Positions 14,185 through 27,200 of a DNA stretch of 64,000 bases are shown here, in pieces. Position 1 is the first letter of the stretch, and every line of letters begins with the position of its first letter. The stretch spans positions 29,380,398-29,444,397 of the forward strand of contig NC_092577.1 of the NCBI RefSeq assembly GCF_037975245.1, in the 5' to 3' direction. This DNA is from Apostichopus japonicus. Lineage: Eukaryota > Echinodermata > Holothuroidea > Aspidochirotida > Stichopodidae. The position numbers and the translations under genes were made by a program. Below the pieces are notes generated by a model. It saw only the letters and a list, made by a program, of their open reading frames with translations. It was not told the DNA's origin and ran no database searches.

Positions 14185-17100
14185 ATTGGTTAGTTTTAAA
14201 TACCTCAAATGCTCATAAGGTATAAATATTTCTTAGTCTGGACCAATTCAATAATTTGATTCAATGCCATTAAATATGATGAAGTGAACACAAGGTGTCA
14301 AATCAACCAGTCCTTTACTATGAGAAAACCTGTATAAGTAGAAAGTGGTAGACACTGTAAAGAAAGGCAGTTATACTGTATGATTTATATGGGTTGACTG
14401 ACATGTGTTTGTGTGCTTGAGTGACATACCATAGGAAGGAAGGAATGTTAATTCTGTAGTTCTATTTCTACAGTTTACAAAACCAAATATGCAAACTGTG
14501 TAGATCATATAAGCTTTGGATTTAGTTGAATACACAAAACCACTACACCCAGTCGCCTGAACCATTTAAAATACAGTCGCACACTTCACTTTCCTGGATG
14601 CCATGGTAGAGTATTAATTAATAGGAAAGAAGATGTTAGTAAAGCCACCTACCACTTCATCCCACCGTTTGATACAGTATGTTAGAATAAAATATTAAAA
14701 AAATGTGAAGGGGTTACTTTTTAGTTGCAGGTTTGTTGCTGGTGTGATAAATACAATGTAATGGTTTGTTTTGACCTTGATATGAAGAGCTCCTTTAGAA
14801 AATCTAATTGGAGACTCAGAAACATCTAGATTAATGTTTTATTTAATATTTAAAATTGGAAATATTTTTGGAGGCAATAGAGATTGAGACATAAATGGTA
14901 AGGATCATGTGGGGCCCCTCCCCCCAACGACTCCCCATTATCCTCATCTGTAGTAATCAACTTACACCTTTCCAATTTTGAAAAGAAAATTGGTTTGCAC
15001 GTATCCTTGGTAAAATGTGCGGAATGATACTGATGGTACAGTAATTGCTTTGGTTGCAAAAAAGAGAGCATCTCAACGAACATTGTTAATGTGCTGGTGG
15101 ACATTGTAAGCCATCAGTGAACCATTGAAGTTAAATGTTTGAGATTCAGGATCACCAAGAGTTGGCCCCTGTGAACGTACTGGTATGTGACTAACCAATA
15201 TACATAAGAACCCATTGGAATGTGCCTTTGCATACATTAACATATTAAAAGTAATGTCAAGAGACCGTCGCTGATTTTTAGAGCAGCATCCAGGGAAGCC
15301 GTTGGGGCGTATTAAGTGTTTAGTGTATGTGGGTAGCTGTAGACTTTCATGGGCTGCTCTTCCCTGGTATTCTGATAAAACAGCTAGTGAGAAATGGGTG
15401 GTTTTACGATATAAAGGCAACCCTGATGATTTTTATGGTTTAGTGTGGCAGTTCTTGAAAGTGTTGCGAAAAGAAAACAAGAAGCTATTAAGCAAATAGG
15501 TTTTTGCTAAAGAATCTCAAGGACATATAGTGCTATGTGTTTATGAATTAAGGCTGTGACAAATATGCCATAGTGATGCGTAGATTCTACTTTAGCTAGG
15601 GTTGCCATTTGTCCAAATTTGCAGACAATTTTCCTGGATTTAACCTAATTCAGTGTTTAGCTTTTGACCACCAAAAATATGAAGAATTTGCCCAACAACC
15701 TTTTAGAGATATTTTCATGAGCACTAGAAATACAGTAGTCAATGTTACTCAAGCCTCTTGTATTTTGATTGGCTAATAATCCCATACCCATTGTCTACAA
15801 ACATTCTTGCATATTCAGTGGTCAATGAACACAGTTTTAACATTAATTTTCCCTGTGTAGAGATAGAGATGTTTGTACCGTAGGCTATCACATGTGTGCA
15901 CACAAATAGACAATAGGCACCTTGGGCCTTGTTGTGCACGCAAATAGGCAACTTAGGCCTTGTTGTCTAAAATTTCGACAGAAGGCACTCACAGTACTAA
16001 GTCACGGTTGCATTGTTTCTCATATAATACTTGAACCATTGGTTTGATCACAGTTGTTATGAGTTTGGACAATTTATAAATCTTATGGGAAGCTAACATC
16101 TCTGATAGCCAACTGAAAAGGATTTTTCATCTCGCAATATGTGTGTTCCCTCTGAAATTGAGTGTTGCTCAGTAAAGTACAGTAATTTGTGTAAAAGTAT
16201 GTTTCAGTTGTAATTTTTTGTGATGAAAAACAGCCATTGAAGCTTGAGTTTTAAAGGAAGGATTGTAGGGATGCAAGTTTTTCTGAGTGGACACATACAT
16301 CTATCTTATGAACATGCACATGTATCTGGGCAATTGTATCTTAGGGGTTCGATAATGATCCTGTTGCCCTCAGTTTGTGCAGTGCTTTTAGGCATTTTTT
16401 TTTGTGTTTTTTACTTCATTTTAACTTCTTAAATATATTTCTATTAGTAAACATCAAAGAAAACTCACTAACAGTCAGCTCTTGTTTTTACGACATATGT
16501 TTCCAATTGGGGACTTTCCTTGCCTTGTTTTGTTAGTGGATGTTAGTACGGATATGACATAAGTGATATACAGTGCTGCTTGTTGGCTTGGGCCATGTGG
16601 GAATCATAAAGTGAGCACTAAGCTGCATGGTGCAAGATTAACAACAAACAAGAAAACCAAATAAATTACCATATAATGATAGCTATATGTGGAAAATGTG
16701 GAAAATAATGTAATGTTTCCCCATTTTGTATGTGTTTGTGTGTGTTTATGTACAGTAGAAAAGCCTGGTGGACATCATACTGTACTAAGTGTTTGGATCC
16801 ATGTTAGTGACATCAAAATCTCTCTTCTCTTTCTTATACATCTAGGTCAGAGTTAATTTGAGGTCAATAATGGCCAAATTCAGAAAACCTTGTTAATATT
16901 ATACATACATACTAAAATTGTAAAGCTTGGATGTACTCTGCACATGATAGCCTACGAACTCCCATTTCAGTCTTATATGAAGAGAAGTGGGGGATATGTA
17001 CAGTATATACATACCTGTGAAAACCAGAAGAGACTATTAACACTACCACTATATACATAGCACATATACCCTTTCTAGCATCTGAGTATTTTAAATCAAA

Positions 17101-17657
17101 ATAACCAATCCCCAAGCTGATATGCCTCCTGACGTTGCCTACAGCTTATTTGTATTCAAAGAACTTGTGCAAGACTGTTAGGGTTAGAAGCTTCATAGAA
17201 TGTACAGTAGTTATAATAACACTACCCCTGGGAACAGATATTTGTCATCGTTGTTCACACATCATCCTTCAGTATTGTGGGTCAGAGAGAAAATCTATTC
17301 CTTTTGGTGGCCTCCCCCACTGACAGTATACAACAAATTGTTGTTAGCTAATAAAATATTTTATCAGCTGGAGGAGGGTCATTTGGACAGCTAGAATGCT
17401 GCCATGCAGTTGGTTTATTATTGAACTTAAAGAGCCGCTAGTCATCTTATCAGATTTTATCTTTTCTTGTCTCTTTCTCATGAGTACTGTGAAATTATGT
17501 ACATGTACTGTACCCTCTAGTAATTTCCTCTGTAACGTTGTTTTGTTAAGGATCCCAAATTTCAAATCTTTGTATGTTTAGCTTAATGTTTTTTCTACCC
17601 TCAGTAACAATTATTTTAAACTTGTATTTCTGTCTATATTGTTTTACTTCTCTTTAG
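14185..17657. other. Non-coding intron, no gene seen
   Basis: No exon recognised up to the acceptor at 17657. A short imperfect duplication (CAAATAG.CAA....GGCCTTGTTGT) lies at 15898-15965. Confidence 0.45.
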
Positions 17658-18202
17658 TTGAGAGCAACTCAGCTTCAACAGGAGAAGGAAAGATCAGAAG
17701 CTTTTGAGAAGGCCCTCACCAACCTTGCCCACGAACATCACTCCTTAGAAGAGCACCTCACGTCGGCCGCTCTACCATTGAGTCCAGAATTTTCAAGCCT
17801 CACAGAGAGTATCTCTTCGGACGGCCAATACGGGAGGAGCAGGGCGTCCAGCTACCGTTCGGCGATCAGTCGAGATGAGTACTTCAGTCTAGCAGGGTCA
17901 GAAACGTCAGAACTCTCCAGCGACCGGAGCTACGGCAGTCTCGAGAGCGTCACGTTTGATGAAGAAGGGCCGAACGACACTCGAGAGGCGATGTCTACCG
18001 TAAGCGGGGTAGAAACGAGCACAGTTAACGCTCAGAACAATTATGCAAACATGAAATCCGATCGCCTGGAAGTCACTCATAACGAGGAAGACGATGTCAC
18101 AGAGGAAATCGAGAAGGCGGTGGAGAACGTTCATCTGAATGGAAACAATACCAAACCTGGCAATGGCATAGGCCCAGAATTTGTTCTTAAAGGCTGTTCA
18201 AG
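17658..18202 (+). CDS. OSBPL1A: OSBPL exon 1 of those in window: coiled coil and acidic linker with FFAT-like motif
   Basis: The acceptor is a pyrimidine tract ending ctttag; the donor is AG|GTAAAG. The exon starts in phase 0 and ends in phase 2. It encodes [20 protein letters not shown], a heptad-like helical stretch, then a Ser/Gly-rich disordered linker. The segment [12 protein letters not shown] (codons 72-82) resembles a FFAT motif with Ser at position 4. Its codon use is visibly more GC-rich than the flanking introns. The coding frame is continuous over 181 codons. Confidence 0.85.
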
Positions 18203-21200
18203 GTAAAGCATTAACAGTTTACTTAACTTTTCTTTTTCAGACTTTCATATATCTCAAGTGTTGTTCACTTTCATTGTGTGAATGTTTTGTTGTGGTTAAT
18301 CAACGGAACTAACCTGATTGTTGAGATAATCGAGGTACAGCACTTGTTTAAATGTGATCCAGTTTTTGGACATGGCAGATCTTTGTGATATTAACTGGAG
18401 TATCTTTTAACTCTCTCTTCCGAACAGGAAGAAACTGCCGTATTCTTCCAACGAGCGAGGACCGGTTTCATTGTGGACGATTCTCAAACACAGCATCGGG
18501 AAAGATCTATCTAGAATTACGATGCCAGTAGATGTAAATGAACCTCTTAGTTTCTTACAGAGATGTAGTGAATACACGGAACAGGCAGAGTTACTCACTC
18601 TTGCCGGGCAAGCCGATGATCCTGTGGATCGTATGAAAGTAAGTCATGTTTTCTTTTTTATTTTATTTTATTTTATTTGATATGATTTTATTTATTTTTT
18701 ATTTTTTTTAATATTTTTTTCTTATTACTTACTTTTATACATTTTCTTACACAGGCTCTTTAGCAGTTTGCTAACGGTTCTTGTTTTATGTTATTTTATT
18801 GAAGGATTTCATTTTATGGATCATACATGGATAGAATAGGTAGGAAAGAAGGCAGCATCTGGAGCAACAGTAGATACTACACAATTTGTGTAAAAATCAT
18901 CCACAACTAACAATATGTTAGGTCTGATGGATCACCAAAAGGTCCCTTTGAGGTATATCTGATAGGGGCACAAATGTTTGAATAATTCACAGATCTAGAT
19001 AAAAGCTAAAAAAATCTTTTATTGCCCTTTTAAAAGGGAAGTACTTACATTTTGAGATCTATGTACACCGTAGAAGATCATCAATTCTGTGTTAATAAAG
19101 AGAAACAAGTGCTAATAATATACACCTGTTGCTATTAAGTCATGATAATAACGAAAGCATCCATCCTCTTTTAAGTTGGCATGCTACTGACGATGATGAA
19201 TAAATTAGTTGGGATAGGAGTGGGGGAAGGGAAGGGATGGGGGAAGGAGTGAGCTAAGGGGTAAGGGATGGGACGAGGGGTGAAAGAATCAGGCTTGGGG
19301 CGATTACATCTGAATGTAATCGATTACGATTACTTGAGAATGTATGATTGCGATTACGATTACAGCCTAAAGTTGGAGTAATCGATTACGATTACATTGT
19401 AATGTAATCGTGATTACAATCATGATTACATTGTGGTTACTTGCACAATCCTCTGCATATCTGTTCAATATAACTCTCTGCCGGGAAATACAGTAGGGCA
19501 ATGAAATAGGGCAAAGGAAGGGCATTTACAGTATATACGGACAAAATTGTGGAAGTATATCTACAATTCCTACCAGGCATTACACATTTATGCCTTAACA
19601 CGTTTAAGATGTGTAACCCATAAGTCCAGTAAAAAATACAATTTAAACAGACAAAGAGTAAACAGACAAATACTAAAGTAAAACAAGTGAAGATTTTCAT
19701 GCAACACTATATTTTGTAAACTAATAATTTCTGCATAGCAGCAAAACTAAAAACTCTTTTACATTATAACACCAAAATAAAACTAAACAGCTTTGAAATG
19801 GTGCATTCCACAGTACATGGGACATGGAAGGCCAAAGTAAAAGTAAATTATTTTCATCAACAAGAGCCCAAGGGCACTGTGGTTCCTTGCGTAGGGGTAT
19901 ATGACAATACACATAATATTTTTTTATGTGGCGAGCGAAAGGTCACCCTGAACAGGATGCAAGAACTGTAGATCCTCTTACCTGCTAGCTGATTCCGACT
20001 AATCCCTTGGGATTAACGGATTAGCACGTTTCCTCTTCCCCCCCCCAGTATAGACCGAGTTATCTTTTGTTTATTCCCCCTCAAATAGTCCAAGTCATTT
20101 GTATTTTGTAAACTAATAATTTCTGCATAGCAGCAAAACTAAAAACTCTTTTACATTATAACACCAAAATAAAACTAAACAGCTTTGAAATGGTGCATTC
20201 CACAGTACATGGGACATGGAAGGCCAAAGTAAAAGTAAATTATTTTCATCAACAAGAGCCCAAGGGCACTGTGGTTCCTTGCGTGCTAGCTGATTCCGAC
20301 TAATCCCTTGGGATTAACGGATTAGCACGTTTCCTCTTCCCCCCCCCCCGTATAGACCGAGTTATCTTTTGTTTATTCCCCCTCAAATAGTCCAAGTAAT
20401 TGTGGTCCTACAAAGTACCAACACTATAGCCAACACTTTTGTGATCACAAATTGTAATCAGATTTTTGATCAGAAGGCACTTTTGAGATCTGAATATGGC
20501 GTCGAAAATGTAAGAAATATAAGGTCACCTACAAGCGGGTCAACAGATATGATAACATTGGTGACCTCAAATCACATGACCGTTAAGTTTGAAAATGTTC
20601 CACCACCCCATTCACAACTTGTCCCAAAATATCAACCATGTCACACCTTGGGAGTTAATTGCATTATATGTCTAAAAATTAACTTTGAACTTGTATACAT
20701 AACTTCACACACAAAGGTCACCGAGGGGTCAACCAATTGACATTTTTGATCGGTGAGACCTAACTAGAGCATCAAAAGTGTAAAAATTCAAACATTTTTT
20801 CTTTGCCCATTTTCTCCCCCAAAAATACTAGTTTTTTAACATTAATTGACCTTTGGTGACCTCGGATCACATGACCGTTAAGTTTGAAATTATTCCCCTA
20901 TACCATTTGCAACTTGTCCCAAAATATCAACAGTGTCACACCTTGGCAATGGGAGTTATTGCACTAAATGTCTGAATATTAACTTTGACCTCGTATAACT
21001 TCACACACAAAGGTCACCTGGGGTCAACCCATTGACATATTTGATTGGTGAGACGTGAATATACCATCAAAACTATAAAAATTCAAACATTTTTTCTGTG
21101 CCCATGTTCTCCCCCCAAAATGTTTTTTTTTAACATTAATTGACCTTTGGTGACCTCGGATCACATGACCGTTAAGTTTGAAAATATACCCCTATGCCAT

Positions 21201-24200
21201 TTGCAACTTGTCCCAAAATATCAACCGTGTCACTGCTAGGCACTGGGAGGCATTGCATTAAATGTCTGAAAATTAACTTTGACCTTGTATAACTTCGCAC
21301 ACGAAGGTCACACAGGGGTCAACCTATTGACATTTATGATCGGAAGGTACCTTTGACATCTGAAAATAGCATCGAAACTGTAAAAATCCCAAAAACGCTT
21401 AAAGGTCACCAGAGGTCAAATTGAGGTCAAGGGTCACCCAGATGCGGGTCGACATTTGGATTATATTGAAGCAACTCCCAACCCTAACGGACAATTCGTT
21501 CTCAAGTTGTCGCAAAAATACTAGTTTTTTAACATTAATTGACCTTTGATGACCTCAGATCACATGACCGTTAAGTTTCAAAATGTTCCCCTAATCAGTT
21601 CACAACTTGTCCCAAAATATCAACCTTGTAGCACATAGGCACTGGGAGTTATTGCAGTTTTAATGTTTTGGGTTTTTGGACCATAACTGACCTTTGGTGA
21701 CCTTTGTGGGCACCAAAAACAATAGGGCACACCTTCTCCATATGGCGGGTCTATGGTCCAAGTTTGGCCTCAATCCAACTTTCCCTTATTGAGATAGAGC
21801 GTACCCAAGCAAGTGTCACAGATGCACACACAGACACACACACACAAACACGCACACACAAACACGCACACACACACACACAAACCTGACTACATAGGTT
21901 CCTTTTGCTAAAGCAAGGAACCAAAAAGTGGTCAACTCTGGTAAAGCAAATTCTGATCCACCAAAATACTTAATTTGCAGTGATTTTTTCAGCAACAAGG
22001 TTAATTACATTAATTAAAGAGGTGTAAATGGTGCAAAGTTGGATGGGTTATTGGACAATGGAATGTAGGATAATATTTTAATAACTTTTTTCACCACAAC
22101 ATGAGATGAGTACAATTAACGTTTTACCAATGAACATTGAAATGTTTATTGTGCTAGAGAATTCTAGAAGCAGGAACACTTCTTTGGTCACACTAAAAGC
22201 CAATAGTAAGAATTAGTTTTAATCATTTCTACTTATTTTGCCCTTCTCATTCAAATTTAACTGTAATCATAAATGTAATACGATTACGATTACTTTGCCC
22301 TTGTAATCGATTACGATTACTTGGTAATTTTCACAAAAGTAATCGATTACGATTACTTCAAAAAATGTAATCGATTGTAATCGATTACGATTACTGATTA
22401 CGATTACCCCAAGCCTGGAAAGAATGCATTATGATGAATTAATTGCTTTCTTCACTTTCAAACTTGCTGTATGTAATCAATGTACTTTTGAAATTGGCGA
22501 GCCCTTCCTTCCCCTTTCCTGTCACATGATATATACATACTGACTCTCAAACACAGTTTATTTGTTGGTTTGTCATCTACACTATGGCTCACACATAATG
22601 CACAATACTTTGCCACACTGCTGTAGATATATTTGCATGGTTAATTACTGTGGTTGGTTGATTGTACATTGTTTACATTAGCTTGTCTTCAACACCTGTT
22701 TGACTTCACATAGTGTTGTATGTACATGACACAAGAGAGGTCATGATGAAATCCTTTGGCTGCAAATTTTTTTGTTTCAATTGTGGGCCGATCAATCCAG
22801 TCGGTAGTGTGGAATTATCGATGTACTACGTACTCATGCATACTCATACGTAGATGCAAATGATCGAGTTGCTATGTAAAGTAGTACAAAGATTTACATA
22901 GTCGTTTTTGTTCACAGGAACCATAGTATTTTATAGGGAAAAATTCAAAGCCTTCAAAATTGGTTCACAAAGATTGAACACTAAGTTATTACCTGCTACT
23001 ACTAACCACAATTCATGCGAGAGTCAAATTGAAAGTCATCTTCACATTGTTAGGCTCTCTGTTCATCAAAAGTAGTGAATCTATACATTCTAGCCTGAAG
23101 GCAACATATTTTAAGGCAAGAAACTGGTTCCACAATAATAATACTAATCGGTTGCTGGATTTACTTCATTGCAATATACTTGAGAACGTTTGGAGATGAC
23201 TCTGGTGGCATGGAATTCATGAAATGTTTTCACAACTTTTTTTTCTATGTGTGAATATTAAATGTTGGTGCAAGGGACACAAAGTCACAGCCAAACACAA
23301 AACAGAACTTTATGGGGTACTGTGTGTGAATATTAGATGGTTGGTGTAAGGGACAGGAAGTTACAACCAAACACAAACTAGAGCTTTATGGGGTACTGTG
23401 TGTGAATATTAGATAGTTGGTGCAAGGGACACAAAGTTACAACCAAACACAAACTAGAGCTTTATGGGGTAAGTGTGTGAATATTAGATGGTTAGTGCAA
23501 GGGACACAGAGTCACAACCAAACACAAACTAGAGCTTTATGGGGTACTGTGTGTATTGTAACCTGACATAAATACAGCTTTTGGGTTACTATTTGTGAAT
23601 ATTACATGGATTGGTCAGAATAACACAATGTTACAACTCAACATAACTACAGCTTTATGGGATACTATGTGTGAATATTACATGCTTGGTCAGAGTAACA
23701 CAAAGTTATAACTCAACATAAAGTATAGTAATTATGAGGTAGTTTGTGTGAATTTACATAGTTTGGTCAGAATAACACAAAGTTACAACTCAACATAACT
23801 ACAGCTTTATGGGATACTATGTGTGAATATGACATGGCTTATCAATGCAAATGTTGTTGAATATTACATGGCTTTATACCTTGAATGCAAATGTTGTTCA
23901 TTGAGTGCAAATGAGTGCATTGAGTGCATTGAATGCATTGAGTGCAAATGTTGATCATTCTATAGTACCTGACTGAATTGAGTGCATTGAGTGCATTGAA
24001 TGCATTGAGTGCAAATGTTGATCATTCTATAGTACCTGACTGAATTGAGTGCATTGACTGAATTGAGTGCATTGAATGCATTGAGTGCAAATGTTGATCA
24101 TTCTATAGTACCTGACTGAATTGAGTGCATTGAGTGCATTGAATGCAAATGTTGTTGATCATTCTATAGTACCTGACTGAATCTGAAGGACACAATGAGT

Positions 24201-27200
24201 TCTATCGCAGGAATATTGCTTACATCTTAGGATAGTACTACAAAGGGTTTAATACTTTGTCATTTGTTTATTAGGACAGTGCTGAGGTTGGCTTTTAATG
24301 ACACTCTTTATGCCTTCCGGATTACTTTCTGTGTAGCACCTATACTGTTGTGTTAAAACCTAATCTCTTAAATGTGAACAGTACATGGACTTTGGATATC
24401 AGCAGGAGTAGAGATAATAACATAAGATTACCCAAACAAATTGTACAATACAACATCATTTAGCATTAATCAGCAATAAGGAATTGTATGGGTTCTTGCA
24501 AAAAGTTTACTATGAATAAAGTTCCCAGGGCACAAAGAAAACTATCCCTTTTGTAAATGAAAGGGTACAGGCAGTTGAAACCGAAGAAGTTATTAAAAAC
24601 TGAAGGTGTAGATGAAATTGTAGGGGAGAGGTCAAAACTTGTCATGGATCACAATAAGCTAGGTACTTATACCATACAGTACAGTATATTGATCAGTTGT
24701 GAATCATACCTAGGCTACTCTATTAGTTAGTTACCTTATATATTGTTCCTTAACATTGTCTTAAAGGTGTTTAGCTTTAAGAAACATTCCTCTGTATCCC
24801 TACAGTATGTAGCAGTATAGATTACTTACTCTTTAGTATGCAGCAGTATATTTTTGTTACAATGTTAGTGTTATTAATCTCTAAGTAGGGGGGAACAGTA
24901 TCCAATATCTGTTAAAAGAATGATTTCTTTATCCCTACAGTATGATGCAGTATCGATTTATTATTAATATTTTTTTTTAGTATGCAGCAGTATATTTTTG
25001 TTACAATGTTATTAATCCCTACAGTCGGGGGGAACAGTATGCAATATGTCCTCATACAATGTTTTCTTCCCAATAGTATGTAGCAGTATAGATTTATTAC
25101 CGTTTTAATGTTATCGTTGTTATTTCCTACAGTAAGGGAACAGTATCCGATGTGTCCTCATACAATGTTTTCTTCTTCCCAATAGTATGTAGCAGTATAG
25201 ATTTATTACCGTTTTAATGTTATCGTTGTTATTTCCTACAGTAAGGGAACAGTATCCGATGTGTCCTCATACAATGTTTTCTTCTTCCCAATAGTATGTA
25301 GCAGTATAGATTTATTACCGTTTTAATGTTATCGTTGTTATTTCCTACAGTAAGGGAACAGTATCCGATGTGTCCTCATACAATGTTTTCTTCTTCCCAA
25401 TAGTATGTAACAGTAAATAATTATTACCGTTTTACTGTTATTGTTATTATTCCCTACAGTCGGGGGGAACAGTATGCAATATGTCCTCATACAATGTTTT
25501 CTTCTTCCCAATAGTATGTAGCAGTATAGATTTATTACCGTTTTAATGTTATCGTTGTTATTTCCTACAGTAAGGGAACAGTATCCAATATGTCCTCATA
25601 CAATGTTTTCTTATCCCTACCTACAGTATGTAGCAGCATTTGTTGTTGGTTCACCTGCCTCTAATATGGACAGGACAAATAAACCTTTCAACCCTCTGTT
25701 AGGTGAAACCTACCAACTAGAGAGGTAAGGTCACGTAACACTACGTAACATTTAATAAGTCAGTGAGGCAGCAGATGTTATGTGAAATATGCTCCAGCAA
25801 CCTCGTTTGCCAAACATTCCAAAAGATGTTGTTGTTCACACTTGACATATTGTGTAACATTAAGACATCAATTAATGTAAACTAACCATATGGGCTTGTT
25901 GTGGATGTTAACCATTTGCAAGGCAAAGTTCATTGAAAACACAGCTTGTGGCACCCTTAAGGCTTGACTATATAGCTGTTACCATACCCACCCCCCCACC
26001 CCTCCATACCCCATTCCCCATCTTTTCTGCCCCTTTCGCTATCTCTACTGCCCTTCACTTCCTCTTCTAGGTGGTACACTTCACTGCTACAAAATGCAAT
26101 TTCCCTTTTTACATTCAACTCAATAATTTGCAATATATTGGAAAGAAAAACTAAAACCCGCTTAACTTAATCAAATTCTCGCAAATGATTACAGAAAACT
26201 TTGGAAGTATTAGTTTTGTTTCTCTAGTGAAACTGAAAGGAAAGGGAAACCGGACTCCTGGAAATGACAAAGACTTAAATTGAAACTAACAAAAAATGTA
26301 TTACCTCCTTTGAAACGATGTTGGTTGTTATTTAACTGTACAATGTTTGTTCAAAACTACTCAACGACAATGGGAACGAAAATAGAAACCCAAATTTGTG
26401 GAAATCAGTTTGGCAAGGAGTTCTTTCTTTCAGTTCATTTGCATGTGATTAAAACCAGTATGAATAAACAACTATTAATGTAATGGAGTTCAAAGATATT
26501 TCTCAAATATCGAAAAGAATACCGAATGTGATAAAACAATTTAGATATATTAAATTGTAATTAACATTTTTAACAGATTAACACATTAAAATCAATAAGC
26601 AATGACTGAAATGTTATATTAAAGGTTCTAAAATGATCAGAGTGGATGAATATTGCACAGCACGATAAATGAAGGAATCCCTGTACGTACAGTCAAATTC
26701 TGAATTTCGGCAAGATATACGGATTTCTGAGGTTTCCGCTGGATTTAATATAAAAAAAGTGGGACAATGAGTGGTTTTTGTCATTCCTAAGTTTGTACGT
26801 CATTCTGACGAATACCCTCCTAGCAGCTGCATTCAGCTACAGTGCACCTAAAGTTAATGGAGACATGGTCCATGAGAAAATGTTTTGGATGGCTGCTAAT
26901 CTCAAGTGGTGTAAACTACAACACATATATGCAGCAAAGTGATTTCCCCACCGGGCACACAAAATGATAATCTTGTGTTGTTATGAAGGTGAAATTCTTT
27001 CACGAGTTTTGTGTAGTTTTTGCTGGGTTGCGTCATGTATTTCTGTCCCATGATATTGAGTGTTATATGACACGTCCTAAAACTGGCATTGACACCATAA
27101 ATTCCTAAAACGCCTAAAATCCCAAAACGCCATAAATTTCTCAGCAAGAGATAAAAATGCACGGGAGTATAAATCTTGTCCAGTTCTTACCTAGTCAGAA

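Larger units (their letters stand above)
19290..22417. mobile_element. Non-autonomous hAT-like transposon 2 (3.1 kb, composite)
   Basis: The perfect 8-bp duplication GAAAGAAT flanks it at 19282-19289 and 22418-22425. The termini CAGGCTTGGGG and CCCCAAGCCTG are exact inverted repeats. Both subterminal zones (19310-19440 and 22270-22405) hold many copies of AATCGATTACGATTAC. No transposase frame is present. The interior carries long direct repeats, a roughly 290-bp array and a CA run. It lies in the OSBPL intron between exons 18638 and 25627. Confidence 0.85.

Noticed and set aside
20369-20740. 123-codon plus-strand frame
   Set aside because: Lies in the TGACCT-rich array; the frame is not maintained between units.
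21704-21998. Thr/His and Val/Cys repeat frames
   Set aside because: Translations of the CA microsatellite inside the hAT-like element.
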